64,000 nucleotides of DNA from Gottfriedia endophytica (GCF_017814275.1 NZ_JAGIYQ010000005.1:1-64000); one strand, 5' to 3'. Shown: positions 27,869 through 37,421, counted from the stretch's first letter. Numbers and translations: made by a program. The notes: generated by a model not told the origin, from the sequence alone.

Positions 27869-28600
27869 CTACTTCCATTCCCCATGTAAACTCCATTTTT
27901 TCTTTTCGTAATTTAAATATAAACTGTTCGAAAAAACATTTTTCTTCCTATTAAATACTTCATGAATGGTATCATAATTTCGATAATCACCTATCTTAAA
28001 TAAGCTGACTCCTGTGCTACCGTGGATATTAATAACATTCTCAAAATCAATATAGAGTCCATATTCAGCTCCTTTAAAAATTACTTCTACTATTTCATCT
28101 GGAATATCCTCTATTGTTCTCTTCCGACCTTTTAATTCTTTTAGAATTTTACCTTTAATCACATTTCTATAGTCACTAATATCTTTCATATACACTCTTG
28201 TCCACCAAAAATCATCATGAGCTATATAAGTGTAACGATTATTAAGTTTTGACGAAAAAGGTGATTCTAATGGTTCATGTCTATGTACTAAGTAAAGTAA
28301 TTCAGATAATTCTCTTGGTGTTATATTGTCAATCTGGTTCTTACTTTTATAGTCCATCCAACAAAAATCCCCATAATTATAAACATTATCATTTATCAAA
28401 TCTTCTAAATTCTTTTTTTCAACATATTCAAATCCCGTTTCCAAATGATATTCTCCACCAAAATATTCCCCATCCATCAATAATATGTTGTCAGGTTGTA
28501 CTGATATATTCCTCATAAAATCCTCGAAAGGCATACCGCAGCTAAAGATCATATTTTCTTGTTTATTAATTTTAATATAACAAAGGTTTCTTATTTTCAT
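27869..28600 (-). CDS. Hypothetical protein
   Basis: A 243-residue soluble protein I do not recognise. It is rich in Asn, Tyr and acidic residues, with no signal peptide, membrane segment or known motif. ITPRELSELLYLVHRHEP and IPDEIVEVIFKGAEYGLYIDFENVINIHGSTG look like folded, conserved segments. AAGGAG lies upstream of the ATG at 28600; an ATG at 28618 would overlap the site. Confidence 0.75.
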   Translation of the reverse strand: MKIRNLCYIKINKQENMIFSCGMPFEDFMRNISVQPDNILLMDGEYFGGEYHLETGFEYVEKKNLEDLINDNVYNYGDFCWMDYKSKNQIDNITPRELSELLYLVHRHEPLESPFSSKLNNRYTYIAHDDFWWTRVYMKDISDYRNVIKGKILKELKGRKRTIEDIPDEIVEVIFKGAEYGLYIDFENVINIHGSTGVSLFKIGDYRNYDTIHEVFNRKKNVFSNSLYLNYEKKKWSLHGEWK

Positions 28601-28736
28601 TGTTTCTCCTTCAACCATTCTTCATAAGCTATAACAATATTTTTAAATTCTACATGTGATTCACACATCTTGACTTGTTAATGTACGAAAATGTTTAGAC
28701 ATACTTTCCGATTTCATCTATTAAATCCTCCATTTA

Positions 28737-29138
28737 TTACTTTGATAACAATAGTTTAACTAAAGTTCGTGCATCTTCTTTTGAAATATCACCCAGACCT
28801 TGGGCCATGCTTAAAATATTACTTACTTTTGAATTGTACCAAAATTGATATTTATTACCGACTTTTGCCCCTTCTACATGTACCCAAAATTCAACGTCCG
28901 GATATCTCGCCATTTTTGGATATGCACGAGTCCATTCTATTGATTTTAAGACTGCTTGAATTGAACTAACTTCCTTTTTATCTTTAATCACCTTCGTTTC
29001 ACTTAATGAGCCATCCTTTGGATTCACCAATTGAAACATAATTTCTGTTTTTCCTGTTTCCTCAGTTTTCTTGTTAATACATCCAGAAAAGCCTGCGATT
29101 ATTGATAAAGCAATCAAAAAGACAATCGCTCGTTTCAT
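28737..29138 (-). CDS. Putative lipoprotein
   Basis: A 133-residue exported protein with a lipobox: KRAIVFLIALSIIAGFSGC, with the lipid-bearing cysteine at position 20. The mature part is small and has no domain I recognise. TAGGAGG precedes the ATG. It is probably anchored on the outer face of the membrane. Confidence 0.8.
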   Translation of the reverse strand: MKRAIVFLIALSIIAGFSGCINKKTEETGKTEIMFQLVNPKDGSLSETKVIKDKKEVSSIQAVLKSIEWTRAYPKMARYPDVEFWVHVEGAKVGNKYQFWYNSKVSNILSMAQGLGDISKEDARTLVKLLLSK

Positions 29139-29271
29139 TTCGTAACCTCCTAGAAAATTAGTTATCTCAAACTAAAGTTGTACATTCCCTCAGTCAAAAT
29201 TCCGGTTTCAAAAATTCTTTTATTTTTTACACTAGAAATATAGAAAAAGAGATTATAGGAGGAATGAATTT

Positions 29272-29742
29272 ATGAAAAACGCTAAATTATATGAAACGCA
29301 TGTTTATACTAGAAACTTAGAAAATGCAATTTCTTTTTATCAAAAGTTAGATTTAGAATTAGCTTATGTCATTAACGAAAGAAGAGTAGCTTTCTTTTGG
29401 CTAGGTGATGAAGCTATCAAAGAACAAATGCTAGGTGTTTGGGAAATTCCAGCTGAAGAATTCAGAAGATCACATTTCGCATTTTATGTAACATATGAAG
29501 AGTTAGTAAAAGTTCCTGAATTTTTAGCTCAGAAAGGAATTCAATTAAATCCTAGTTTTGGATTAGATCCAACTGAGCCAATTGTTCATACTTGGATGCC
29601 AGCTGCAAGCTACTATTTTTCAGACCTAGATGGAAATTCCTTAGAATATGTCACTGTTCTTGATGGTGAGCCTAAACCGGAAATAGGCGCAGTACACCTA
29701 AGTACATGGAGAAATGCAATAAACAAAGTAGGAAATAGATGA
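29272..29742 (+). CDS. VOC family (glyoxalase/bleomycin-resistance fold) protein
   Basis: A 156-residue protein with the paired beta-alpha-beta modules of the VOC superfamily. His11 (ETHVYTRNLENAISFYQKL), a central HFAFYV and the C-terminal YFSDLDGNSLEYV (Glu ligand) mark the metal site. The substrate is unknown. TAGGAGG lies upstream of the ATG. Confidence 0.88.
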   Translation: MKNAKLYETHVYTRNLENAISFYQKLDLELAYVINERRVAFFWLGDEAIKEQMLGVWEIPAEEFRRSHFAFYVTYEELVKVPEFLAQKGIQLNPSFGLDPTEPIVHTWMPAASYYFSDLDGNSLEYVTVLDGEPKPEIGAVHLSTWRNAINKVGNR

Positions 29743-29936
29743 ATATAAAATTAAACACACGAAAGCCAGGTAGATACATCTGGCCTTTATTTGTACATTT
29801 ATAAAGTTATTTCCTCTGTTCCTCCATCTTTTAACCCCTACTTACCTACAGTCATAGAAAAAGTAATCGGAAAGGATGGCATACTATATTCCATCCTCTC
29901 TTATTCTTCTATTTACATCAAAATAACTCTTTATAG

Positions 29937-30659
29937 TCAACCTATTATTTGTTTTTTCCTTACGTTCATGTTATTTTCAGGTCGAGAACCAAAAAGATAA
30001 AACAATCCAGGCAAAACTATTATTAACCCAATAATTCCATACGTTTGTCTTTTGCTTAAACCTAAAAATGATAATGAAGCAAAAGCAATTCCAAAAGGCA
30101 TGCTAACTCTAAAGAAAAGCAATCGAACTGCACTTAACTGGGCCAAACGTTCTCTAGGAACCTCTCGTTGAAAGATTGCTGCACTTCTAGCATTGAAAAA
30201 AAGAAACAGGATTCCACCAAATAACTCACATAGCCATGCAAAAGGAATTGAGTGAACAAAAAATAGAAGTATGAATGAAAGTCCTCCCCCTATCAAACCA
30301 AAATGCATAGTGTAATAGTTTTTTTGTATTTTAGTAAGTAGTATCATTCCAACGAAGTACCCTATTGAAAAAGCTCCTGAAAATATTGAATATTCCCATG
30401 AATGACCTTTAAGATTTCCGCGTATAAATGGCACACCTAAAACCATTGTTGCTCCAACAGCAAACTGAACTGTAGATGATAGAAGTGTAAGTCGTAAAAG
30501 ATATGGATAGTTAAAAAATGTACGATATCCCTCTTTCATTTCTGCCCACCAAAACTTTTTCGTCCACGTTGCTATTCTTTGTGTACTTGATTGAGGAATT
30601 CGCGAAAGTGAGAGAAGTCTGGCTAACGCAAAGAAGGAACATTGAGACAGAATAGACTT
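29937..30659 (-). pseudogene. C-terminal half of an MFS transporter (5'-truncated)
   Basis: The open frame from about 30659 reads SILSQCSFFALARLLSLSRIP, then AEMKEGYRTFFNYPYL and six C-terminal helices ending near EREVPRERLAQL and GSRPENNM. That is the second half of an MFS protein of about 420 residues. Upstream of 30660 the frame is closed by a stop and no N-terminal half can be found before the hairpin at 30752-30786. An ATG at 30539 could start a fragment, but it would lack helices 1-6. Confidence 0.8.
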
Positions 30660-30751
30660 TTAATAGATACATATGAAGACGTTTATGTTTACGGAATTTT
30701 AAAAACAGAATATACGTTTTGAATCCCAAATAAGATTGGTAGTATGATGAC

Positions 30752-30786
30752 AAAAGGAAAACCTTCAGAACTTGGTTTCCTTTTGT
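30752..30786. terminator. Hairpin, possible terminator
   Basis: CAAAAGGAAAACC pairs with GGTTTCCTTTTG (one bulge). It lies upstream of the MFS fragment, in the 30660-30922 gap that otherwise holds no gene. Confidence 0.5.
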
Positions 30787-30922
30787 ATTTCTCAAAAATC
30801 AACATTGTAGTTTATTAGAGTCTTGATAATAAAAAAGAATGGTTGCCAAAAATAGACAGCCACTCTTTTTTGTACTTTATAAACCTCTATGTTCTCTTAG
30901 TTATGTATTCTGATTGAATTCA

Positions 30923-31336
30923 TTAATAATTTCTCCAACCACTTTCTGAATGAACTTGAGTTATTTTACTATTATTCACAAACTCAATCTTTTTTCCATC
31001 TACTTTGTACTTTGTTACTTTATATTTAATCTTAGCTGAATCGTACTTAGGATGCTCAAACATAAAAGAAAAGTTTTCCCATAACTTGTCAGATTCACTC
31101 CCAATTTCTCTATATAACCAAAATATTTTCCACTCTTTAAATTTTTCAGAAAGTTCATTTTGCTTAACTAGAAGGTCCAAAATTTCATTTGCAGTTAAAG
31201 TTTTTGTAATAGTTGACTCTTTTTTCGTCATTTGAACAGTAAATTTATTATACTCATTTTGAATTGAACGAAAGTTTGCTGCTAGAAAGAAAGCAACAAT
31301 AACAAATATAAAAATCAGTAATTTTTTATATTTAAT
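30923..31336 (-). CDS. Small membrane-anchored protein, probable ATT start
   Basis: I do not recognise the family. From the ATT at 31336 the frame reads KYKKLLIFIFVIVAFFLA (an N-terminal membrane anchor) and continues without a stop into the 102 residues that begin MTKKEST at 31231, giving about 137 residues. GGAGGAG (31344-31350) lies 9 bases before this ATT (6 before the ATT at 31339) and 18 bases after the stop of the Nudix gene, so translation should begin here. No ATG, GTG or TTG is available. A start-codon mutation from ATG is the alternative. The soluble part contains no known domain. Confidence 0.65.
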   Translation of the reverse strand: MKYKKLLIFIFVIVAFFLAANFRSIQNEYNKFTVQMTKKESTITKTLTANEILDLLVKQNELSEKFKEWKIFWLYREIGSESDKLWENFSFMFEHPKYDSAKIKYKVTKYKVDGKKIEFVNNSKITQVHSESGWRNY

Positions 31337-31354
31337 AATTATTCTCCTCCATTT

Positions 31355-31774
31355 CTATTGCTTTTGATAATTTTTTTCTTGTATGAAACTAATTAAATAT
31401 TCTCTATCCTCAGGAAAGGATAAATCCAGTTCCTTTAATTCATTAACAGATTTCCATGACACCTCATAAATCAATCCATCTGGATCTTGTATTTTACATT
31501 CCCCACCAACAACCTCAACTTCAAAATAGTGAACTATTACGTCAAATCCATATGAATTGCCTTCTTTTACAAATAAGGATTTAACAATCCCAACCTCATA
31601 TCCAGTTTCTTCACTAATCTCTCTAATGCAACATTCTTCATATGTTTCATTTAACTCTTTTCCTCCAGAAGGAATAGACCATACCTTCTTCTTATGTGGC
31701 TGTCCTTGTAAAACCATTAACATCTCATTTTTCTCATTTACACAAATACCCGCTGAACCTATCCATTTCTTCAC
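31355..31774 (-). CDS. Nudix hydrolase
   Basis: A 139-residue pyrophosphohydrolase for a nucleoside-diphosphate-linked substrate. The Nudix box fits exactly: G-x5-E-x7-REUxEExGU is seen as GGKELNETYEECCIREISEE plus TGY (residues about 37-59). The start is GTG, with GGGGA upstream. The next gene on the same strand begins about 18 bases after its stop, suggesting co-transcription. Confidence 0.9.
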   Translation of the reverse strand: MKKWIGSAGICVNEKNEMLMVLQGQPHKKKVWSIPSGGKELNETYEECCIREISEETGYEVGIVKSLFVKEGNSYGFDVIVHYFEVEVVGGECKIQDPDGLIYEVSWKSVNELKELDLSFPEDREYLISFIQEKNYQKQ

Positions 31775-31814
31775 TTTTATATCCCCACTTTTTCCATCTA
31801 GAATAATAGTATTC

Positions 31815-32306
31815 TTAATTAACAGTATTTATTTGCTTAAATAACACTTTTTGAGGACCACTTCTTCCTTCTGCTTTTTGACCTCTATCAACGAACCCTG
31901 ATTTTAAATAAAGACTAGTTGCTACATTGTTTCGATCATTAACAGCTAGGACAATCTCTGTATAGTTAGGCAATAATTTTGAAACAAGCTGATCCAATAA
32001 TTCCAATGATTGTTTCCCGAACCCTTTTCCTTGTTGATCTGAATTTATTGAATAAGATCGAAGTAGAATTGCTCTTTCATTTTCTGTATACTCTTTAACT
32101 GATTCTCCGATTTGTAATACAAAATATCCCACAGGTAAATCATGATTTAAGATGACAATCCTATAGCAATCAGGATTGTTTATTGAAACTCGTATTGATT
32201 CAATTGGTAATCTAGTAAACTGTTCCTGTCCTTCTACTAATTTAAATAATTTTAGTTGGTCATAATACTCTGGTTTATATAATGAAAGACTAACTTTTGA
32301 ATCCAT
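31815..32306 (-). CDS. GNAT family N-acetyltransferase
   Basis: A 163-residue acetyltransferase. The acetyl-CoA binding motif is SINSDQQGKGFGKQSLELL (Q/RxxGxG/A), followed by LAVNDRNNVATSLYLKSGFVDRG. AGGAGG sits before the ATG at 32306. The substrate is unknown. It precedes the Nudix gene on the same strand by about 40 bases. Confidence 0.87.
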   Translation of the reverse strand: MDSKVSLSLYKPEYYDQLKLFKLVEGQEQFTRLPIESIRVSINNPDCYRIVILNHDLPVGYFVLQIGESVKEYTENERAILLRSYSINSDQQGKGFGKQSLELLDQLVSKLLPNYTEIVLAVNDRNNVATSLYLKSGFVDRGQKAEGRSGPQKVLFKQINTVN

Positions 32307-32458
32307 AAAAAATCCTCCTAAAAATGGAATCTCCGTCTCTTTGTAAAATTCCACAGAAACAAAGATTATCCTTTTAGACCTTTTGCTAAGGTAGGAAAAA
32401 TGGGATTAGATAAAGAAAACTATTAAAAAGATATTTTTTAATAATTAGGGGGAAAACG

Positions 32459-33160
32459 TTGAATAGAATAGAAATGATTCGAAATGAGGAGAGAAAATAT
32501 CACGATTTTTGCTACGAAAACTATCGTTTATTTGAAGAAGGCTCTTGGTTATCTAACCCTGTAAAAACTGTAATAGATTTACTACCATTATTTAAAAACA
32601 ATATTAACTTACAAGTTCTAGATATAGGTTGCGGAGTAGGGAGAAATAGTATTCCGATTGCCGAAGTGATTAAACAAAAGAACGGGAAAATTGCATGTGT
32701 TGATCTATTAGATTCCGCATTAAATAAGTTAAAACAGTATAGTAAAAAAATTAAAGTGGAAGATGTCATTCAACCGGTAAAAGCTGACAACGGGAACTAC
32801 GAAATAAAACCAAATGAGTTTGATTTTATTGTTGCAGTATCAAGTTTAGAACATGTTGATTAAGAGGATACTTTCGAAAAGGTTATCTATAAAATGGCAA
32901 GTGGCACAAAGAACAAAGGGATAAATTGTATTATAGTGAATTCCGAAGTTGAAGAAATTGATATAGAAACGAATAGAAAGCTAGAAGCCCAAATGGAAAT
33001 AAATCTATCCACAGAGAACATGTTGAATAAATTGAGCAGTATTTATGTAGGATGGGAAGTATTAACTAAACTTGTAAAACCATTAGAATATAATAATACT
33101 CGAGGCGGAAAACAAATATTACTAAAAACAAATGCCGTCACGTATGTTGTAAGAAAATAG
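32459..33160 (+). pseudogene. SAM-dependent methyltransferase gene with an in-frame stop
   Basis: The gene starts at TTG 32459 (AGGGGG upstream) and has motif I VLDIGCGVGRNS, then FDFIVAVSSLEHVD. At 32861 a TAA interrupts the frame, which continues without shift as EDTFEKVIYKMASGTKNKG...KLVKPLEYNNTRGGKQILLKTNAVTYVVRK to 33160. The whole is 233 codons, a normal length for a small class I methyltransferase. A single base change (for example from TCA or GAA) would explain the stop. Confidence 0.88.
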
Positions 33161-33205
33161 ATTGAATCCTTCTCTACTATATTCATATATTAGGTAAACT
33201 TTTGC

Positions 33206-33234
33206 AAAACGACTGTCAATTGACAGCCGTTTTT
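33206..33234. terminator. Terminator hairpin
   Basis: AAAACGACTGTCA (33206-33218) pairs with TGACAGCCGTTTT (33221-33233). The same arm sequence occurs at 35878. Confidence 0.8.
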
Positions 33235-33251
33235 TACCTAACTCCTTTCCC

Positions 33252-34097
33252 CTAGACTGACTTCCATTCTTTCCAGGCCTCTAAATACATAGGTAAATCA
33301 GCCGGATGATGTTTAATACAAGTTCCAATTCGACAATACAAGTTAACAATTACTTCTTCTTTTAAAGATTGAGCACAATCTAATATTTTTGCCGCTTCAA
33401 CAATTGTTTCCATATTTAATAATTCTGGTGAAGAACAAAATGCAAAGCTAAGTTCATGTATCACTGGACCAATCGTAGGGATCGGATCAATCACTCCAAC
33501 TAGATCAGACGATTCGTTAAATAAAAAATTATGGAACCCACAATCACCATGTAATAAGTAAGGTTTATAATTTTGCGTAGTACAAAGTCTATTGACTATC
33601 TCCATTACCATCTTAAACTCTTTTTCTGACAAAATATCACCAATTGTGTTTCTACTATAAGTTATTCGCTCTTCCTGAAAATCAAACCAAGATGAAAAAG
33701 GAGTATCTAAGTTTCCCCATTGAGAAATATCACTGACAGGCTTCAATTGGCTTAGCACTTTTGTAGCCAGTTGATTTATTATTTTCTTCTTATTCTCTCT
33801 TTTAAAGTCTCCACTTCCATTTTGGAAATCATAAACAAGAAATCCTTTATCCGAGTCAGCATAGACAAACTTAGGAAAAAGAGAGATAGATTGATACTCG
33901 TTCATAAAATTCTCGACTAAATTGATGTATTGACTATCATCTGTTTTAACAATGACACTCGGCTCTCCCTCATTATTGAGAAGTACACCTATCACACTAT
34001 CAGTCGTTCCATTAAATTGTTTAAAATTATCATATTCTCTATTTATTAATTTCTTATTATGTAAAATTTGAATAATTTCTTGTATGTTTCCCCTCAT
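33252..34097 (-). CDS. Aminoglycoside phosphotransferase (APH)-family kinase
   Basis: A 281-residue kinase-fold protein. The catalytic loop LLHGDCGFHNFLF (HGDxxxxN) and the metal site GVIDP are present. The N-lobe is a poor match to drug-resistance APHs, so a small-molecule kinase role is as likely as drug resistance. The ATG at 34097 lies just after GGGTGAT; an ATG at 34109 overlaps this and has a weak site. Confidence 0.8.
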   Translation of the reverse strand: MRGNIQEIIQILHNKKLINREYDNFKQFNGTTDSVIGVLLNNEGEPSVIVKTDDSQYINLVENFMNEYQSISLFPKFVYADSDKGFLVYDFQNGSGDFKRENKKKIINQLATKVLSQLKPVSDISQWGNLDTPFSSWFDFQEERITYSRNTIGDILSEKEFKMVMEIVNRLCTTQNYKPYLLHGDCGFHNFLFNESSDLVGVIDPIPTIGPVIHELSFAFCSSPELLNMETIVEAAKILDCAQSLKEEVIVNLYCRIGTCIKHHPADLPMYLEAWKEWKSV

Positions 34098-34136
34098 ATT
34101 ATCACCCATAAGTCTTTAACTGATTTTAAAACAGTA

Positions 34137-34703
34137 TTATGAAAGTCCCTTACAAAATTTCAGTGCATTCTCTTTTTGATGTTCACTACTCCACAGTTTA
34201 AGTGTATCTCCTACTGCAATTGTAAATTCTGCAAATGCTGTCCCTTTTGCTGTAATGAGTCCATCTGAAACACGGATTAGTTCTCCAGTATAATTAGCAT
34301 CTAAAAATACATCTTGAAAGCTTTCAACTGTATTAGGTAAACATGTAAAACTCTTTCTTTTTAATAAACCCGCTTTCCCTAAAAGAGCCGCTGATGCACA
34401 AATTGCAGCAATCGGAATTTTTAGACTAAAAGCATTTTGTAGCAGCACTACCAAACTTTGTTCGTCTAACAGCTCTCTAATTCCATCTCTACCTGATATT
34501 AAGACTAAATCATAATCCCTAACATTTACTTCTTCAATCTTTACCTGCGGGCAAGTAATTAGCCCTCCTAAGCTAGTAACATTTTCTCCTAAAAGGGTAG
34601 CTGTTTCGATTTCATACTTCCCTACTTTTTTAACAAAAAATAATGTATTTGCAATTTCAAAATCTGCATATTGATTGTATGCAATGAAAAGGATTTTTTT
34701 CAT
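34137..34703 (-). CDS. DJ-1/PfpI family protein
   Basis: A 188-residue protein of the DJ-1/PfpI glutamine-amidotransferase-like fold. KKILFIAYNQYADFEIANTLFFV begins the fold and the conserved nucleophile Cys102 lies in IAAICASAALLGKAG. Members act as chaperones, glyoxalases or proteases; which applies is unknown. AAGGAG lies 8 bases before the ATG at 34703; a longer reading from 34754 adds an unrelated leader. Confidence 0.88.
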   Translation of the reverse strand: MKKILFIAYNQYADFEIANTLFFVKKVGKYEIETATLLGENVTSLGGLITCPQVKIEEVNVRDYDLVLISGRDGIRELLDEQSLVVLLQNAFSLKIPIAAICASAALLGKAGLLKRKSFTCLPNTVESFQDVFLDANYTGELIRVSDGLITAKGTAFAEFTIAVGDTLKLWSSEHQKENALKFCKGLS

Positions 34704-34881
34704 TTTTTGATCTCCTTCTATATAAAATGACATGAATGATATGAAGTTTTTCATTACTCTATTCTATATTTACATTGATTTCCCTTCATTTGAACTTTCT
34801 TTGTATCGAGACCTAAACAAAAAAGCTAACAGTCATCGTTAGCTTTCTTATGTCACATATTTAATTTATTTATAAAAGGAT

Positions 34882-35646
34882 TTACTTTTCCTGTCCCACA
34901 TACTTAGCAATCTTTGCCGAAATGCTTCTTGGGAAAAATTTTGCTGCATATGCACCTAAAGAATTTAGTGTTCCAGTAATAATAACTCGTTTTCCTTTAA
35001 ATAGAGCACTATATCCTTGTTTTGCTACAACTTCAGAAGACATAGCTTTACTAAACATTTTTGTATTCTCAACATTTGCAACTGAACCAAAGTTTGTTTT
35101 TGTAGCACCAGGACACAGCGTTGTTACAGTTACATTGCTACCTCTCAATTCCTCAACTAATGCTTCTGAAAATGATAAAACATATGCTTTTGTAGCGTAA
35201 TAAACTGCCATTAACGGCCCTGGCTGAAATGATGCTGTGCTTGCAACATTTAAGATCCTTGCTGACTTTTTCTTTTTCATTTCATGTAAGAAATAATAAG
35301 TTAGCTGAGTAAGTGCCGTAATATTTAATTGAATCATTTCCGTTTGTTTTCTTATATCTAATTGATCAAAATTGCCTAATAATCCAAATCCAGCATTATT
35401 GACTAATATATCAATGTCAATGTCATGCTTTTTTACCTCTTCATAAACTTCTTTAGCTGAATCTGGTAAACTTAAATCCTTTGGAATTATTGTTACTTCC
35501 ACATTTTGAAACTTCTCTTTTATTTCCTTCATTTTTTGCTCATTTCGAGCAACTAATACAAGATTAAATCCATCATTTGCAAACAACTTTACGAATTCAT
35601 ATCCTAAACCACTAGTCGCACCAGTTATCAATACAGTCTTAGACAT
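34882..35646 (-). CDS. Short-chain dehydrogenase/reductase
   Basis: A 254-residue NAD(P)H-dependent oxidoreductase. TGATSGLG (8-15) binds the cofactor, NNAG (84-87) is structural, and the catalytic set is Ser136, Tyr149 and Lys153. The RN pair after beta-2 (VARNEQKMKE) suggests NADP preference. The C-terminus has a short hydrophobic-basic tail (SLGAYAAKFFPRSISAKIAKYV), as in the DltE/SDR family of Firmicutes. Confidence 0.9.
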   Translation of the reverse strand: MSKTVLITGATSGLGYEFVKLFANDGFNLVLVARNEQKMKEIKEKFQNVEVTIIPKDLSLPDSAKEVYEEVKKHDIDIDILVNNAGFGLLGNFDQLDIRKQTEMIQLNITALTQLTYYFLHEMKKKKSARILNVASTASFQPGPLMAVYYATKAYVLSFSEALVEELRGSNVTVTTLCPGATKTNFGSVANVENTKMFSKAMSSEVVAKQGYSALFKGKRVIITGTLNSLGAYAAKFFPRSISAKIAKYVGQEK

Positions 35647-35795
35647 TATTTATCACTCCACAAGTTTATATGTTTAAATGTTTAATCATATGATAACAAT
35701 AAACTATTTTAGATTCAAATAATTACTTCTAAGTTGAAATTTTTAGAAATACAATGGTTTCGTTCAAACGAATTGCAAAACTGGAGGAATGAAAC

Positions 35796-35849
35796 ATGTT
35801 ACATGATAAAAAAATTGTGATTATTGGTGGAATTTCTAGAGTTGGTTGA
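35796..35849 (+). pseudogene. Stub of a second SDR gene
   Basis: CTGGAGG precedes an ATG at 35796 that encodes MLHDKKIVIIGGISRVG, the Rossmann start of an SDR, and then a TGA at 847. Nothing of the remaining ~230 residues is present; a terminator follows at 35878. It is a gene start left by a large deletion. Confidence 0.7.
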
Positions 35850-35877
35850 GAACAGCTAGATTGGATTTTGAAAACTT

Positions 35878-35920
35878 AAAACGACTGTCATAATGTGAAT
35901 TAACAATAGACAGTCGTTTT
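35878..35920. terminator. Terminator hairpin
   Basis: AAAACGACTGTC (35878-35889) pairs with GACAGTCGTTTT (35909-35920). It ends the SDR stub region on the plus strand and can also serve the minus-strand gene at 35937. Confidence 0.75.
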
Positions 35921-35936
35921 ATGATTAAATCCTACA

Positions 35937-36878
35937 TTATTTTGTAGCAGATGTATTTTTTACATAGTTTGGAAATTTATTTGGAAGATTTTGTTGGTAT
36001 TGATCAAGTTCAGCTAGTAATTGGTCAATGGAACTATTAGCAATTTCTAGTTGCTTCATAGCCAGTCCAATGGCAAGTTTAGCTTTTCCAACGTCTCTTT
36101 TTTTAATCGCATCAATTAAATCGTCATTTTTAACGGTGCTTACTCCCAATACAGATTGATATTTTCCCATCATTTTTTCAATGTCATCCTGTATTTGCAT
36201 TTTAATAGTGAAGTTCATATTTAATACTTGATATGCTTGATTTAAAATATCTTGTTCTTTCAAAAACACATCCATCATTCGTGAGAAGGTTTTTATTGAT
36301 GCTGTTTGATAATTCCCATATTCAGTTGGAATCATACTTTGGATATAGCTTTCATTTTCTTGTTGAAATTGAAATTCAACTTCTTGTGTGTATTCATTAA
36401 TGGCGTTCTTCAGTTCATCTTGTTGATCTAGCACTTTGAGTAAGAATGATCTTTGTTTTGTATAATAAGCATTCGCATTTTTGGCATCATTTTTTTTGAG
36501 ATATGTATTAAAAGTTGCAGTCACCTTTTTCATATCGACCAAGCCATTATCTTTTCGCGTTTTATCAATTTTTGTTTTAAATGTAGCTGTTTTATATTTT
36601 AACTCATCTACTCCTGTATAGTTATACTTTACGAAATCTTTCACATAGGATTGCAATTTAGTATAGTTTCCGTACAAAACCGAATCATTTAAAGCAAATT
36701 CTTTTTTTAATATGTTTAATTGTTTTATATAAGTACTAATTTGATTTTTTAAAACACTTTGCGTATTCGTTAGTTTGGATGATGCTGCGAATATCGAAGC
36801 AGGTGTTGATCCAAGTAATAGAACCCCAGTTAATGTACTTACCAGTGAAAATGAAACAATTTTCCGATTAATTTCCAT
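35937..36878 (-). CDS. Secreted helical protein of unknown function
   Basis: A 313-residue exported protein. The signal peptide is IVSFSLVSTLTGVLLLGSTPASIFA, with cleavage near residue 31. The mature part is almost wholly predicted helix with many Lys, Gln and Asn and two related-looking halves of helical hairpins; I recognise no family. GAGGAG precedes the ATG. It may be a surface or matrix protein, but this is only inference. Confidence 0.75.
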   Translation of the reverse strand: MEINRKIVSFSLVSTLTGVLLLGSTPASIFAASSKLTNTQSVLKNQISTYIKQLNILKKEFALNDSVLYGNYTKLQSYVKDFVKYNYTGVDELKYKTATFKTKIDKTRKDNGLVDMKKVTATFNTYLKKNDAKNANAYYTKQRSFLLKVLDQQDELKNAINEYTQEVEFQFQQENESYIQSMIPTEYGNYQTASIKTFSRMMDVFLKEQDILNQAYQVLNMNFTIKMQIQDDIEKMMGKYQSVLGVSTVKNDDLIDAIKKRDVGKAKLAIGLAMKQLEIANSSIDQLLAELDQYQQNLPNKFPNYVKNTSATK

Positions 36879-36907
36879 AAATTATCTCCTCATTTCATAT
36901 TACTATT

Positions 36908-37390
36908 TTAGTTTATTAACCTTGTATCAAATTCTTGAATTGACTTTCTATTTTCGTCATATCTTTCTTTAAAATGGTCATTCGTATAGTTTGAGATTGT
37001 ACTTCTCCAAAATCCTTGAGCAGGGTAGTTCTTTTCAACTTGAGTAATTCGCCATTTCCCTGGGAACATATTAAATAATTTTGTAGCCACTATTTTTCCA
37101 TATCCCCTCCCGTTATACTTTTGAATGATAAAAAATTCCCTTATTGAATTAGGAGAGGTCTCAGTTTCATTTTCAACAAGTGTAAAACCAATGTACTCTT
37201 CTTCAAGTTTAATAAAAAATGCATGAAAATTAGGATTCGTCCAATATTGATCTAATTCAAAAGGCTTATAGGATCCATTTTGTTCAAGCTTAATTTTCTG
37301 CAAGTATTTACTAAACTCATAGATGTAAAATTGCATGAGATTGTGTAATATGGCTTCTTCATCTTGTGAAACTGGAAATAAATTTACCAA
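36908..37390 (-). CDS. GNAT-like acetyltransferase
   Basis: A 160-residue protein. The acetyl-CoA loop is IIQKYNGRGYGKIVATKLF, followed by the aromatic end WRITQVEKNYPAQGFWRSTISNYT seen in many Bacillus GNATs. The start is TTG at 37390 with GGGGG about 8 bases upstream. The substrate is unknown. Confidence 0.8.
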   Translation of the reverse strand: MVNLFPVSQDEEAILHNLMQFYIYEFSKYLQKIKLEQNGSYKPFELDQYWTNPNFHAFFIKLEEEYIGFTLVENETETSPNSIREFFIIQKYNGRGYGKIVATKLFNMFPGKWRITQVEKNYPAQGFWRSTISNYTNDHFKERYDENRKSIQEFDTRLIN

Positions 37391-37421
37391 CTATATTCCC
37401 CCAATCATTTATATTCTTAGA

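Noticed and set aside
30511-30795. 94-residue frame upstream of the MFS fragment
   Set aside because: It overlaps the MFS frame, includes a terminator hairpin and matches no family.
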